Below are positions 40,580 to 53,400 of a DNA stretch of 64,000 bases, piece by piece. A model generated the notes under the pieces. The model searched no databases. It had not been told where the DNA came from and saw only the letters and a program-made list of their open reading frames with translations. Source of the stretch: Elysia chlorotica. Lineage: Eukaryota > Mollusca > Gastropoda > Plakobranchidae. Within the stretch, counting starts at the first letter, position 1, and each line of letters opens with the position of its first letter. The translations under genes were made by a program, and so were the position numbers. The stretch is from assembly GCA_003991915.1 (NCBI GenBank), contig RQTK01000083.1:53549-117548 (forward strand). Reading direction: 5' to 3'.

Positions 40580-41566
40580 GTTCTGACAAGAAGATCCGTA
40601 CTGACGTCATAGATTTTACTGCGCGTTGAGAAAGCCCAACTTCCCCACAACACAATGAGCGGCGAGCACCCACTTCGTAAATAATCAAAAGTGCATACTG
40701 TAAATGTGTAATGTAGAGCTGGGCACCTCCCGATTAGGAGTCTAGCGCTCTATGATCGCTTGCACCAGGCCGCCAATATAGGCATATTACAATGTAAATA
40801 AGGTAAGGGGTGGAGGAAGAACTGGGGATATCGTCCAGTTTGACTTTTAAAAGCTTTAGAACAACTGTGACTTAAACAATGTGCAACACTTGATACGATA
40901 CGTATTATGTACATCACGTCGATTCCCATCATGTGACAAGCAATGTGATACTAAACATTTTCCATGGCCGTATACTATAGTACCGGTTAACAGTGTATTA
41001 CTCCCGGCTCTTGTATTGTAATACTTATTCTCCACAATAATCATGAACAGGTTCCATATCCATAGTTTAACTTATGTTATTGGCTGAATTAACACGTATG
41101 CCCTGTGCATCACAGGGAGACATAACTATGAGAATGTTAATTAAGGATTAGTTTACTTAAAAGCCGAATGTATGCTGCACCGTGCACGAGACGACTGTGA
41201 GTGTGAGTGCTCCAAATGCAGCAGGATACAAATTTACATGTACAGGCCCTATTCAACTTTGGCGGTACAGTGTCACGCGAGGGCCAAGGAAACCTAAAAT
41301 GATCTGGGTATGATTACTATAAATTACAAAGTGGAGACTCTCTGTGTTGTGATTAAAGAAAACAAAGCTATCTCCCGGTCTATCGTCTCCAAGGTGTCAT
41401 TAAAGATTCTAATTTCTATCTGGCGATGAGACCCCAGAGTGGGGTACTTTGAACATGGTCATGTTATACTGGCTAGTAGTCGTACTTTAGTAGGGAGAAC
41501 GCTTGCGCCATGCCAGAGCTACGGCGCAGACCACGCACCTTCTGCGTCAAAAGCCAATGCTGCTTT
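40580..41566. other. spacer between ATF7IP and VPS35L, no gene recognised
   Basis: Unique sequence. A stretch near 41510-41565 (ACGCACCTTCTGCGTCAAAA) looks like a decayed inverted SINE head. Nothing else supported. Confidence 0.55.
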
Positions 41567-41577
41567 AACAACAGCTC

Positions 41578-41826
41578 CGAGTTGATTTAACGTCCAACAT
41601 CAGCAGCACTATATGGGCTATGTTGTGGACGGACCCCAAGACTGACGTCTTGACAACTTTATGTGCTGCCACACACGAGGCAGTGCGGGAATACCATGAC
41701 TCCTGTCTCAGCCGATCACATTAAACTGACACCGACCCAACCAGTAGGGAGGGCAATCGCCAGGGCTCGAATCCGCACCTTTTGCGTCGGAAGCCGATGT
41801 TCTACCCCAGGACCACCGTGCCCCCC
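41578..41826 (-). mobile_element. SINE core family with head A, intact with target duplication
   Basis: Read on minus: the GGTGGTCCTGGGGTAGAAC head, GGATTCGAGCCC B-box, core, and GATGTTGGACGTTAAATCAA end. A perfect 11-bp target duplication AACAACAGCTC lies at 41567-41577 and 41827-41837, which fixes both ends. Confidence 0.93.
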
Positions 41827-41837
41827 AACAACAGCTC

Positions 41838-42725
41838 TACTGACCCCTCCCCCTCCAGCGGCACCCTTCGTTGTGACTCTGGCTTGGTAACTGAAACTGA
41901 AAGGATCTCATCAATCATATTGCCTTTTTTTTTTGTCAAGCTCAAAGATATTGGGTGCTTGAGATATTATAGCGGGGAAAGCCATGATCTCTTTCTACGT
42001 CTTGAGCTTGACCTTTACTGTTGTTGTGGTAGAGTGGTAATTATGCCGGGAAAGACACCGTTGCATGGATAGTGTCTTTTTTGGTTGTTTTTGTTTTCTT
42101 TTCTTGTTTGTTTGTTTGTTTGTTTTTTAAGAATATATACATGTACAATGTATGCACAATGATGCAAGGGACAAAAGAAAGGATTCATTGTAACTTTTTT
42201 AATTTTAACATTGAGGGTTACAGAATTTGAATTTTTTTTGTTTTTATTTATTTTTATACATAACATTATTAGATTCACTGTAAATTATGGGTAACAAGAT
42301 TGTATTATGAATTATGAATCCTGAAAAACTCTTGCTGGTTTCTATACTCTTCCCTTTAGAGTTACTTCACCACATAAAAATTTTGTTCTTTTCTTAAGAA
42401 AATCCAGTCAAAATCACACTGCTTCATCACAATTGTAAATATTTTTACAACCGTATGACTTCAAGTCTTATGAAAAGTAAAATAGTTATGGTAATACTAA
42501 TTGCACAAGGAATGAAATCTTGCATCATTTTGATCAGTTGATCAACCTAGCAAGTCTATGCACAAACTACCATTGCTTCATGGACATGACATTAATTTTT
42601 GATCAATGCAATGCTTTAGGCGCAGTAAAATGTATCACAATTTTTTCATCAATATTTTTAACATAATAAGTCAAGAACGTATTATTAAAATAATAGTAAT
42701 TACATTAATAATAATAATAATAATG

Positions 42726-42770
<45 letters not shown>

Positions 42771-43296
42771 TTAATAATAACAATAATGACAATCGTACGG
42801 TAATAAAATAATTGTTTTTTCAAAAGCACCAAATCTGCATTGTTTTCATATAATACCCGGGGTATTAATAATAATTTTATTTACATGTTCACACTCACAG
42901 CTATACTCATAAGTCAAATGAAATGAGTCTGAGTGTTGATTAAACTTAAAAATATTCATACCATTTCCCAATTCTTTTTAACAACCTAGATAGAAAATCT
43001 CATACATGATACATGTAATACTTAATAGACTTCATGTATTTAAAATAAAAGAAAAGCAGTGTTCAAGAAGAAAGTTCCTAACACAGCATTCCGCTGCTAT
43101 CAAATCTAACTAACTTATCATCCAAAAAAGACTTTCATTTCCCAGTATCAATACAAAATCGACACCATCATGTCACTATTGGTACACATACTCGTTCAAT
43201 TACTTTAAGTTCTGTTGACTGTTCATACGTTTATACGTTCAGTTGATTTCTTATGTTCAGTTGACCTTTCATACTCTCAGTTGAACACTCATAAGT
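41838..43296. other. VPS35L 3' flank and candidate 3' UTR
   Basis: AT-rich sequence with an AAT microsatellite at 42705-42770. On minus, AATAAA occurs at 42876-42881 (about 415 bases after the VPS35L stop) and again near 42243-42252. The transcript end is not settled. Confidence 0.45.
42876..42881 (-). terminator. candidate VPS35L polyadenylation signal
   Basis: AATAAA on the minus strand, the first one seen downstream of the stop codon at 43297-43299. Confidence 0.35.
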
Positions 43297-46048
43297 TCAG
43301 TTCACAGTAAGCTTCGGTAACAAGGCCTGGAACCCAGGAACTCCTCGCGAGCCTTGACTCTTGGCGTAGGCTTGCAGCTTTTTCTGAAATAAAAAGGGAT
43401 CGTCAGTATTTCATACTCAATCACAGTGTAAAATAATGTCAATACAATGAGCCTTGTGTCTCAATCGTAATAATATGATAGATAGAATACAGAATATGGA
43501 ATGGAGCAGATGTGCACATGGCTGTTGACTAATCTTAGTAGAATTACTAGAAAGTCTATAGGCTGGAGGGGAAAGTCAGGTACAGGGTAATAATTATACA
43601 CATGTGTTGTACTTGCAGGCTGTGCACCTGCTTGAGCCTGTAGCCCAACATATACATGGGAAGGAGGGGGGAGGGCGCTAAAGGCTCTTGGTCGCAGCTA
43701 CCAAAAATAGCAGGCAAAGTCACCGAAGCAAACACTTGCATTAAGGGTCCAATTGAGCTATATTATTATAAAAGTAGAAACAGTTAGATCATTTCTCATT
43801 ATTGCAACGTAGGCTGAACAAAATTTACTTTTCGAGTATCAATTTGACTAACTCCCGTAATGATTTAGAGAAATACATCACTGTTACACTTATTAAGCTA
43901 AAACGAGTTCACTCCGATCATTTTCGTGACTTGGCCTGTTCTTAAGGAGACCTCGCTCGTGGCTCACTAGTGTTTTGGAGTTTTTTGGGGAAAGTGCTTA
44001 ACGTTCTTGGCTCACCAGGGTTTTGACGTCTGCCTGGCCGTGTTTCTGCGCGAGGCCCCACAGCTGAGTGACTAGGCCGACCATGGACGCCTGACCGAGG
44101 TCGGCACTGGACATGAGCACTGAGATGACCTCCAGCACCAGCGTGCTCTGTCGCTTGCCAAACTGTCCAGGGGACACAGACACAGACATAGACACGTTAG
44201 AAAGTTTGACCATCGTGGTTATAGTAAACAGTTGGTGATATGGGGTCAGATCAAACAGTGCCATTTTTGAGAACCCATAACTAATTAAATATTCAAGCTT
44301 TTTCAATGGAAGCGTGTCTTAAGCTATACGTATAAGTAACATCAGACACTTCATTTCTTAAGATAAAAAAAGGTGCAATCATTTTTATGCGACCAATTTT
44401 TTTTTTTTTGCTTTCATAAACTAGTAAAGTACCTGTACCAGTACTAGTAAAGAATTATTCGAAAAATTGAGTAATTTTCAGATTGTTGTTTTTTTTTTTT
44501 AATTTATATTTTAAAGTGTCTGATGTGATGTAGAAGTGGCGTCACATCAGAGTTGGCAAAATTCACGTGCTATAAATAATATCCTGGCGCCCAACAAAGA
44601 AAATTATAGAATCTATACAAAAATCTGTTATGTTACCTCAGGTGTTGAAATGGTCTTCAGGTGACCAAGGATTTCACCTATCACAGTGTTCGCTATGGCC
44701 TTGAGTTCGGACACAAACTTGGGGTCACAGCCATACATAGAGTCATTTGAATCCACTGCCATGGAAATATTAGAGTAAAAAGTTTCAACTTTCGAAATGG
44801 CTTTGAAAAGAAACTTTAACCAGCTTCAAAGTTTTTATGAAGGATAAAATATACAAAATTAATAGCAAGAGCTAGCAGGTTGTAAACAAAAATAAGGAGA
44901 AATATTATGATTCACAAAAATAATAGGTCCATAGACAGGGACTATTGTACAAAGGGAGGCAACTTGGCTTAAGAGGTTCCAGGATTGGGTAAATTTATTG
45001 GTTTGTTTTCCTCCCCAACTGGTTCGGGTTATGCCAGTATGTGTACAATGTGACTGCCTAAGATGGAAGCCTTGGTCTTAGCACTGTCTCTGTGTAGAAA
45101 CTGGTACAAATTTTCAGAAGTTTGTCTCAACTCTTGGGACCCGTTCACAATACATGTATAATTTTGTTACTGAAGTTGGACATTAAAAACAAAAAACCGA
45201 GCAATCACTGCACCACCGTACTGTAGAGGTAACCTAGAGGTTCGGACTTTGAGAAACAGAGCACTGTACCAAGACATCAATTTGTCCACACTGAAGGGGT
45301 AAATACTAAACAACACTACAGATTCTTCGAAAGGATTATGTTGATCGCCGTATAGGAACCCCCAGGAGACGTTAAACCTGGAGAGAGGGAGAGAATTCTC
45401 TTCTTCCCTCTAAAGAGAACTCAGAATTGTCTTGAGTTAGTGGCTTAGGCCTTAACGCCCAACATCAGCAATATATTTTAGGCTATATTGTCAACGGGTC
45501 CTAAAACTGATGTCTGTTACGTTAATTTAATGTGCTGACACACAGTGCAGTGAAACCTGGACTCCTGTCTCAGCCAGTCATATTACATACATGTATACTG
45601 ACACAGATCCAAACAAGTATAGACAAAATTGGACAAGTAAATTTTTGACCAATTGTGGTTTCCAACCAGAGACCTCTACATTAGGAGACCAAACGTCGTT
45701 CTACCATTTGAGCCAGTTTGTATTATATAATCTGTGGTTCGCTCCCCTCCAGTAGGAAAGGCCCTGGAAAATATTTATTCTCCGTGGTGATATATTTTGA
45801 CTTCAGGTGATAGACCTGGACTAACTTTTTTTTCGTAGCAAGACACCAAACTGACCTTTGTCCACTCTGTAGGGGTACGTCTCCTGGCAGGCGGCGCTGA
45901 GCATCGCAAGGACACGCGTGTAGATCAGGACTCGGCCGTCACTGGACGGATCCCAAGTGTAGTCCTGCAGGACATTGAGCAGACCCCGCAGCAGGTACAT
46001 CACGCCAGAGTCAGGGTTATCCTGCCATTAATAATACTAATATTAATG

Positions 46049-46082
<34 letters not shown>

Positions 46083-46145
46083 ATGTAATAATATAAAAAA
46101 TAACAACATTGAAGATGGTGATGAACAGCAAAAATGAACTGCCAT

Positions 46146-46199
<54 letters not shown>

Positions 46200-47368
46200 A
46201 TGTAATAATATAAAAAATAACAACATTGAAGATGGTGATGAACAGCAAAAATGAATTGATAATTTGATAATTTGGTTTCATACTAATGTAGAGGGGGTGC
46301 CATTGTTATTCCAAATTCATATTGAACAGTGAGGAAAATTTTTTTTAAAGAGAATTGGTGCCTCAGACATAGTTAGTCCACACAATCCAATTTGATTCCT
46401 ATGACCTTTGTTGAAGATAAACTTTGGTTTTAACTTTTAGAAAAACTATTTCCAACCACACTTAAGTTAAACCTCTTGGAACAGCTTAGGTAAAAGGGAA
46501 TTTATTATCCCAAGTTTATTTCATTAAACAGTGCCTGTTGATTTAAAGGGAATTTGTGCCTCAAAAATAGTAAATACAAAGCCATTCTTTATCCTACACA
46601 GAGTTTATCTTAAGCAGATTCCACTGTACATGTAGTAAAATCTAGCAAATGCTTTTGCAGTAGAAACCTCATAATTCAAATTTCTTGGAAATGGATCAAA
46701 ACATTGAATTAAGAGGATTCGAATTACAGAAGGGGATATAAATGAACCACTAAAGTGTTTAAAAAAATATAAACTGCTTCCCATATTTGAAATATTGAAT
46801 TTATGGTAGGGCCTACCTGGTAGTGTCCTTTTGTTTCCTTCCTATACCAACCTTCTCCCAACTCTATTTCTTCTAAATGTATGTCTGGGGCAGAATTAAG
46901 CATTGAATGTTGCTAGTTACAGTTGGTAATTTTGTAAGGCCAGTGGTGCCAAATTCGAATCAAGAGAATCAAACCAGAAAGAATTCAAATTATTACTCAG
47001 AGCCAAAGAGAAAGAAAAAAACCTATCCTCTTCCAAAATTTGATTTATGAGAAATTAGTATTATCAGACTTCATTTTTTGAGGTTTCCCCTGAATCAATG
47101 GGCTGTCTTTACTCACAGGGGTAACCAGCAGCGTAGATATAAATCCGTACAGGAAGTCCACCAGAAAAGGCTCTGATGTCCGAGACTTTGAGTCTGCGAC
47201 ATCGAGGGTCCTGGGCAGGTCCGGAATCAGAGAGATCAGCGCTTTGAAGAAAGCGTCAGCTGGGATCAAATTAAACAGAGACAGACTATGACAAAAGTGT
47301 GCATCAATTATTCATTTCTATTTGTTTTAACAATTTCTTTAATCAAGTATAATAATAATAATAATAAT

Positions 47369-47422
<54 letters not shown>

Positions 47423-50400
47423 AATAATAATAATTGTAATAATAATAATAATAATAATAATAACTATAGGAATAAAAATAATAATATGATTTATAGAGTG
47501 CCATATCCAATAAATTCAGCTCATAAGGCTAAAAAATTACTAAACTGCAAACTTAAGTTGAATTTTACACTATTGAAAAAAATAATTAAAGGACTAAACA
47601 ATACAGACAGAAAAATCAGACAATAAATTTTTTAATTGCAATAGTTTTTATGAAATCATTGATTTTCTCGAAACTCCTACGCTGATCCTCGGTCTCACTA
47701 AAGATTAGATCTAGCTAAATTACTGCCTAAAAAAGAACCAACTTTTTTCAGGCAGACAGATCTAGTTGACATAGAAGAACAGACCTTGTGAGTAGCACTG
47801 GTTGAGCAGGGCGACCTGTCCAGAGATGAGGTACAGCTGGAGCTGGGAGAACACAGACTGCAGCGATGGGATGGTGATGAACGAATACGCTGCACACGCC
47901 TGGAACAAACAACGTAACCAGGACAAGGAAACAATTACATTGTATGTATAGTATCATGTGTTCAACTTCCAGTCTCATCGTTTGTGATTTCTTGTTTGAG
48001 CGAAATTGAATCAAATGTATATGGGGTCAAGTCATAGGTGCCATTTCCCAACTAGTTTTTTTTTGGGAGCCCTTACGATTTGAATATTTCAGCTTTTCAA
48101 TAGGAATTAAATTTATAAATAGTCTATATCCTGAAGAGAAAACTGTAGATAGCATTTGTTCATGAGTTTAACCATCTTATAATTGGAAAAAATTATTTCC
48201 TAATTTAGACCTAAAAACTGAGGTACTTTAGTGTAAATTTACATAGACACTTCTTTGAAAACTTGTCTAGGAACAGATTGCTTTAAAAATTTCTTTGGTA
48301 CATATATCGACAACAGCTAGATCAATGTGTATTGTTTTATTTATGGATTGGTACATATATCGACAACAGCTAGATCAATGTGTATTGTTTTATTTATAGA
48401 TTTGTGTCAATGAGATTTTTGGCAATTAACATAATAATTAATATGTGACAGGTCATCATAAAAACTGTATTTACAAGAAAATAAGACGCTATGCTATGTT
48501 TCCAAACATTAAAAACATTTACTGAAGTTCTAATCTTCATGCCAGAAACCATTAAAAATGAATTTATGCATTTCAAAAATTTAGAACTCTCTCTGGCACC
48601 TTTTGACCCTTGCTCATGAGGCAACCATGGTGAATCAGGCACAAGTTTCTCATAATTTATAACTAATAAATTGTTACCTAGAGCCCTCCAAAGATAGAAA
48701 AACAACTCTATATTGACTCTCAAATAAAAAACATTATCATATCAATAGTTCTAGAAATGATAGAGTTAGTTTTCTTAACCCCTTTAAAGAGCATGAGATA
48801 CTTTTAAACATAATATATAATTATGTCTCAAAAAGTAAAAATTCTGATTTGTGCTCGATTCACCCTGATTGCTTCACATATACATAATAGTACAGCAAAG
48901 GCCAGTTTTTCTATGGGATAGTAAAGGTTTATATAATCTTACCTCACATTTCGAAATTAATACTCACCCTAACAAAAGCAGCAGTTTTCCTAGAATGATT
49001 TCCCTTCAGAATCTTCCTCGTCTCTATCGACAGATTATTTACACTCTGAATAGCAGAGGAAAAATTTGTAATGATTTTCATCAATTTTTTAAACTTTTTA
49101 ATTTTACAGAATTGTGAAAAATGGTCTTGTTGCTATGTAATCATAGATTAATTCATATATTTATATAAATTGATCAACTTGAACAAGACACAGGAATACC
49201 GCAGGAAAACCTTGCTTACAGAATGGAGTGCAGAGAAAGATGGAAAAAGGATAGTCATAGCAAATGTTTGACTGCAGTCGCAAGATAATTATATAAATCA
49301 AACTAGTCTAACGGTTGATTTTTAACTAGCGCATTCAGATCCAGCTTCGAAACACTCACATGCACGAGTGCAATCAGAACCATGTCCAGGTTACTGAAGT
49401 AAGCGCGAGACTCCACGTAGAAGCTCAGCTGCTGCTCAAAGTCTCTGCCAAAGTGAACTTGCCGCACAAAAGAGCAGAGGAGATTTCCCACCACACGCTT
49501 CTCGTCTTCCAGGGTCAGAGCACTGAGATGGGGAGGAAAGCAGGGAGTTTTACACATACACATTAAAATACAACAATTGTGGGACGATTTAGGGTGAATC
49601 AGGCACAAGTCACTGATATACGTCAGTTTTGAGATAGAGCCCTCTTAACATAGAAAAAATACTCTATAATTAATTACATTTTTCAATTTTAAAGAAATAA
49701 GATTATCTATCATTTCTATGGTTCCACAAATGACAGATTCATAATTTTTTACACCTCTTAAAGTGCATTTAAACTTCTTAACTCACTATAAATATAAAAA
49801 AAAGTATAAATTGCTACGTGTGCCAGAGTCACCCTGGTTGCTTCACAACTATTAATCAGTTCTGCATCCACTAGGTTTTCCTAAACAATACTTTAAAAAA
49901 CTACTCTACAGTAAGTTGGCAATGGGCCATAGATTTGAGTACCAAATAATGATGTACTCATTCGACAAAACAGAGTACCACATAAATATGTACTCACACA
50001 ACAGATTTGAGTCCTACATAATCATGTACTCACTCGACTAAATATAGGCTGTATTGTAGATAGGCCCCAATGCTTACGCCTGACAATTGTACATGCTGCT
50101 ACACAGAGAGACAGTATGGGAATACCATGATTCCTGTCTAAGCCAGCCACATTATACTGATGCTGATCGTACCAGTAGAGGATGAATTTGAACAAATAAA
50201 TTTTTTACCGATCGTGGGATTCTAACCGAGAACCTTCAGATCAGGAGTACAATGCTCAACCACTAGAGCCAGTTCGTCCCCAACTGAACAATTCTAAAAG
50301 AAACTGCTCTGCATTCAGCAATGGTCCGTAAATTAGAGTCCCACATAATTATGTACTCACTCGACAGAGTCGTGCATGATCCTGCCGAGGAACATCATGG

Positions 50401-53400
50401 CGTTGATCACCACTGGATCATTGACAGGGGTTGTCTGGTGTCTAGGGTAGAAAAAGTTAAAATTTAGAACGTTTGGATTAAAATAGTGTCAACAATAGAA
50501 ACACAGACCCACATTAACACCAGGTGAGATTAGGAGCCGGAACATCTGATCGCCAAGCCTGGGCACTTTTACTTTAGCTACCAGCATTCCCGTTTTCATA
50601 ACTTTATTCCTATTACAAAATATTCAATTGCATATTACAAACATTATATGCAGTAAATAATCTAAAATTTAAAAAAAAGGTTAGTTTAAATTCATTTATT
50701 TTATTTCTATTTTTTGTATGTACATGGATTGTTTTCACAACTATAACTACTACCACCACTATTGATGTAGCACCTCAGAAGGTGTCATACAAACTCTGGG
50801 TTTTCCTGGATGAATATTAAGTTTGGAATTCATAAAACTAACTCCATATATTGTCTAGGGGCTAAAGCATAAGTCAGACGTATGAAAAAATGGAAGTGAT
50901 ACATTTGTTGTAACGGTGATAACGAGATCTATCGAAGTAAACCTTCAATTAAAAATGGGCTAATAGATTTTCCTTTATCTTATTACTTAGAAACTTGTGT
51001 CCAATATCAAGAATAAATAAGGAAATAAAACAGTTTTTATTGATTATCTCAAAAGTAGCAAAAATGACTTATGCAAAAATTGTCGCAGAGTGAAATAAAA
51101 CAAATTTTATTGATAATCTCAAAAGTAGCAAAAAAGACAAGCCAAAATTGTAGCACAATGACAATTTATATGCACATTTGAAGTTACTAAGGTCATATTA
51201 AAACAGATCAAAAATGAAATCAGAAGATAATATGTTGTCACTGTACTAGTCTACAACAGTTTGCATAAGCCGTTGAGGCGTTGATTCAATGAAGTGGGTC
51301 CCTGTTACAGGCCAAATTATTGAATATTATTCACAATGACTCAGACACACTATCTTGTCAAAATTAACAAAATAATAAATACCAAATATCCTTTGTAGAA
51401 ATGTAACAATTTAACTTAAGGACATGCTGTCTGAGGGTTAACTCAAAAAATGCCTAGACCTAAATCAATACATGACAATCTATCTAGATCTATTATGGAT
51501 CTAAACAACAGTAAAATAAGACTGTTCACTGCAGCAAGATGTTACAACACTGGCATAAAGCGTAAGCATAAAGTATAAACAGTTCTCGCTGTACAAAAAA
51601 CTTAATCTATATCATGCTCTGCTATTATTTACGCAAGACACAGATCTAGAAATTCCTAGGCCTTTTACCTCATTCAAGAACATTCTGGCCCAAATATTCA
51701 CCAACATTACTTTTCCCATCTCTTCTATGCCTGATCAAACTTCGAGTGATTTTTAGTGCCTTCTAGACTCCAAGCCCACTCTTGCCAAACAGCTGATTTC
51801 AAGAACCCGGTTACACTGGCACAGGCCTGTGTTGTAGCGTATGCATAAACAATGTCACAGCCGTATTCGCTACTTTCTTAATTACGAATAAAATCTGTTT
51901 TACTTCCTTTATTGCTGCTTCAAATTGTATACAAGTTTGTCATAAGATAAAGCAAACAACTTTTAGTGCATTTTTAATCTAAAAATATAGTTAGATATAT
52001 CGTATCTTTACCGTAACAACGTTATATCACTTCCATTTTGGCATAAGTCTCACATGTGCCATTATTGTAGCACCGTGATGATAAACTGATATTAATAGTA
52101 CACAACTTACTTGCTGAAGGACTCAAATATATTCTTGCACACCTCCACTTTGATGGCTTCTTTTTGGAACATGTCAACAAATGGAAGAAACTTTTCCTGT
52201 ATGAACAAAAAGAAAGAGAAATTTCAAACTATTTTCACTACATTTTTTTCTTTAAATGACAAAATTTGGAGAAAGTATGGACCAAGGTATGATCAAAAGC
52301 TACAGTTTTGAAATATTCATGACAGTGCAATTGAATTTAAATTTTTTACGAGGAAATCATGTTGCAAAAGAAACTTACCCACAACTTGAAGTTGGAAAGT
52401 TGGGTTGACTATATTCAGTACAAATCACTCTGTTTTGCAATATTGTTTATTTTTAGTGTCTTAGTTTTTGTATCTATCAATTTCTTTTATAAATAATTTA
52501 TTAGGTTTTGATTATTTCTCAATTTACCAATGTTTAGATTTTGGCCTTCAATCATTTTCCTCTGCAACTGACAGAGAAAGTTTTAAAACTTTCTGAAACT
52601 CAGCTTCTTCTACTTTGTTTTTGTAATCATTTTGTTTAAAATAATGCAGATTGAAAAAAAATCAGGCATTTCCCAAAAAGTAACTAGAGCATACAATCAC
52701 ATGTCCTTTTTTTATAAGATATTTCTATCAGTAAGCAACAAGTAATAAGAAAGATATTTAGTCTACTTATCTTGGAGTCCCATGTTCAAATCCCAACGAA
52801 GCAACCTTTCTCCCTGACCTAGTTTTGCAATGGTTTGGTCAGTTTCAGTATAATGTGACCAGCTGAGACAAAAGTCATGGTATCCCGACTCTGTCTCTAT
52901 GTGGGAGGACACAAAATTGTCAGACATGAGTCTTGCGATCCGTCCATGATATAAGTTATAACCCAGTCTCTGATGTTGGGCATTAGGAAGCTAACCAAAA
53001 AAAAACAGACGCTTAGTGTAGGACATGGAACCAATTACCATAGAGTTGAAGTTTGTTCCTCAAAATCCAAATTTAACATTATATAGGCACATTGTGGATG
53101 GATCCCAAGACTATTGTCTGACAATTTCATGAGCTGCCACACAAAGACAGACTGACAGTGAGGGGATATCTCAGCCAATCACATTGTACCAACACTGAAT
53201 CAACCAGTATGGAAAAATATAGGACAACAATTTTTTTTACTGATTGTGCGTTTTGAACCAGGGACCACCCGATTGGGAGACCATGGCTCTACCACTTAAA
53301 CAGTCTGCCCCCCTCCCACACATACAAACACACAAACACTTAATGTAGGGGTAGGGAATATGACCACTTACCAGAGAGGAGAGAAATCGTGTTGGTGGAC

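Noticed and set aside
46655-46760. Pogo-type MITE in a VPS35L intron
   Set aside because: Only one end-like sequence is visible and the second end could not be located.
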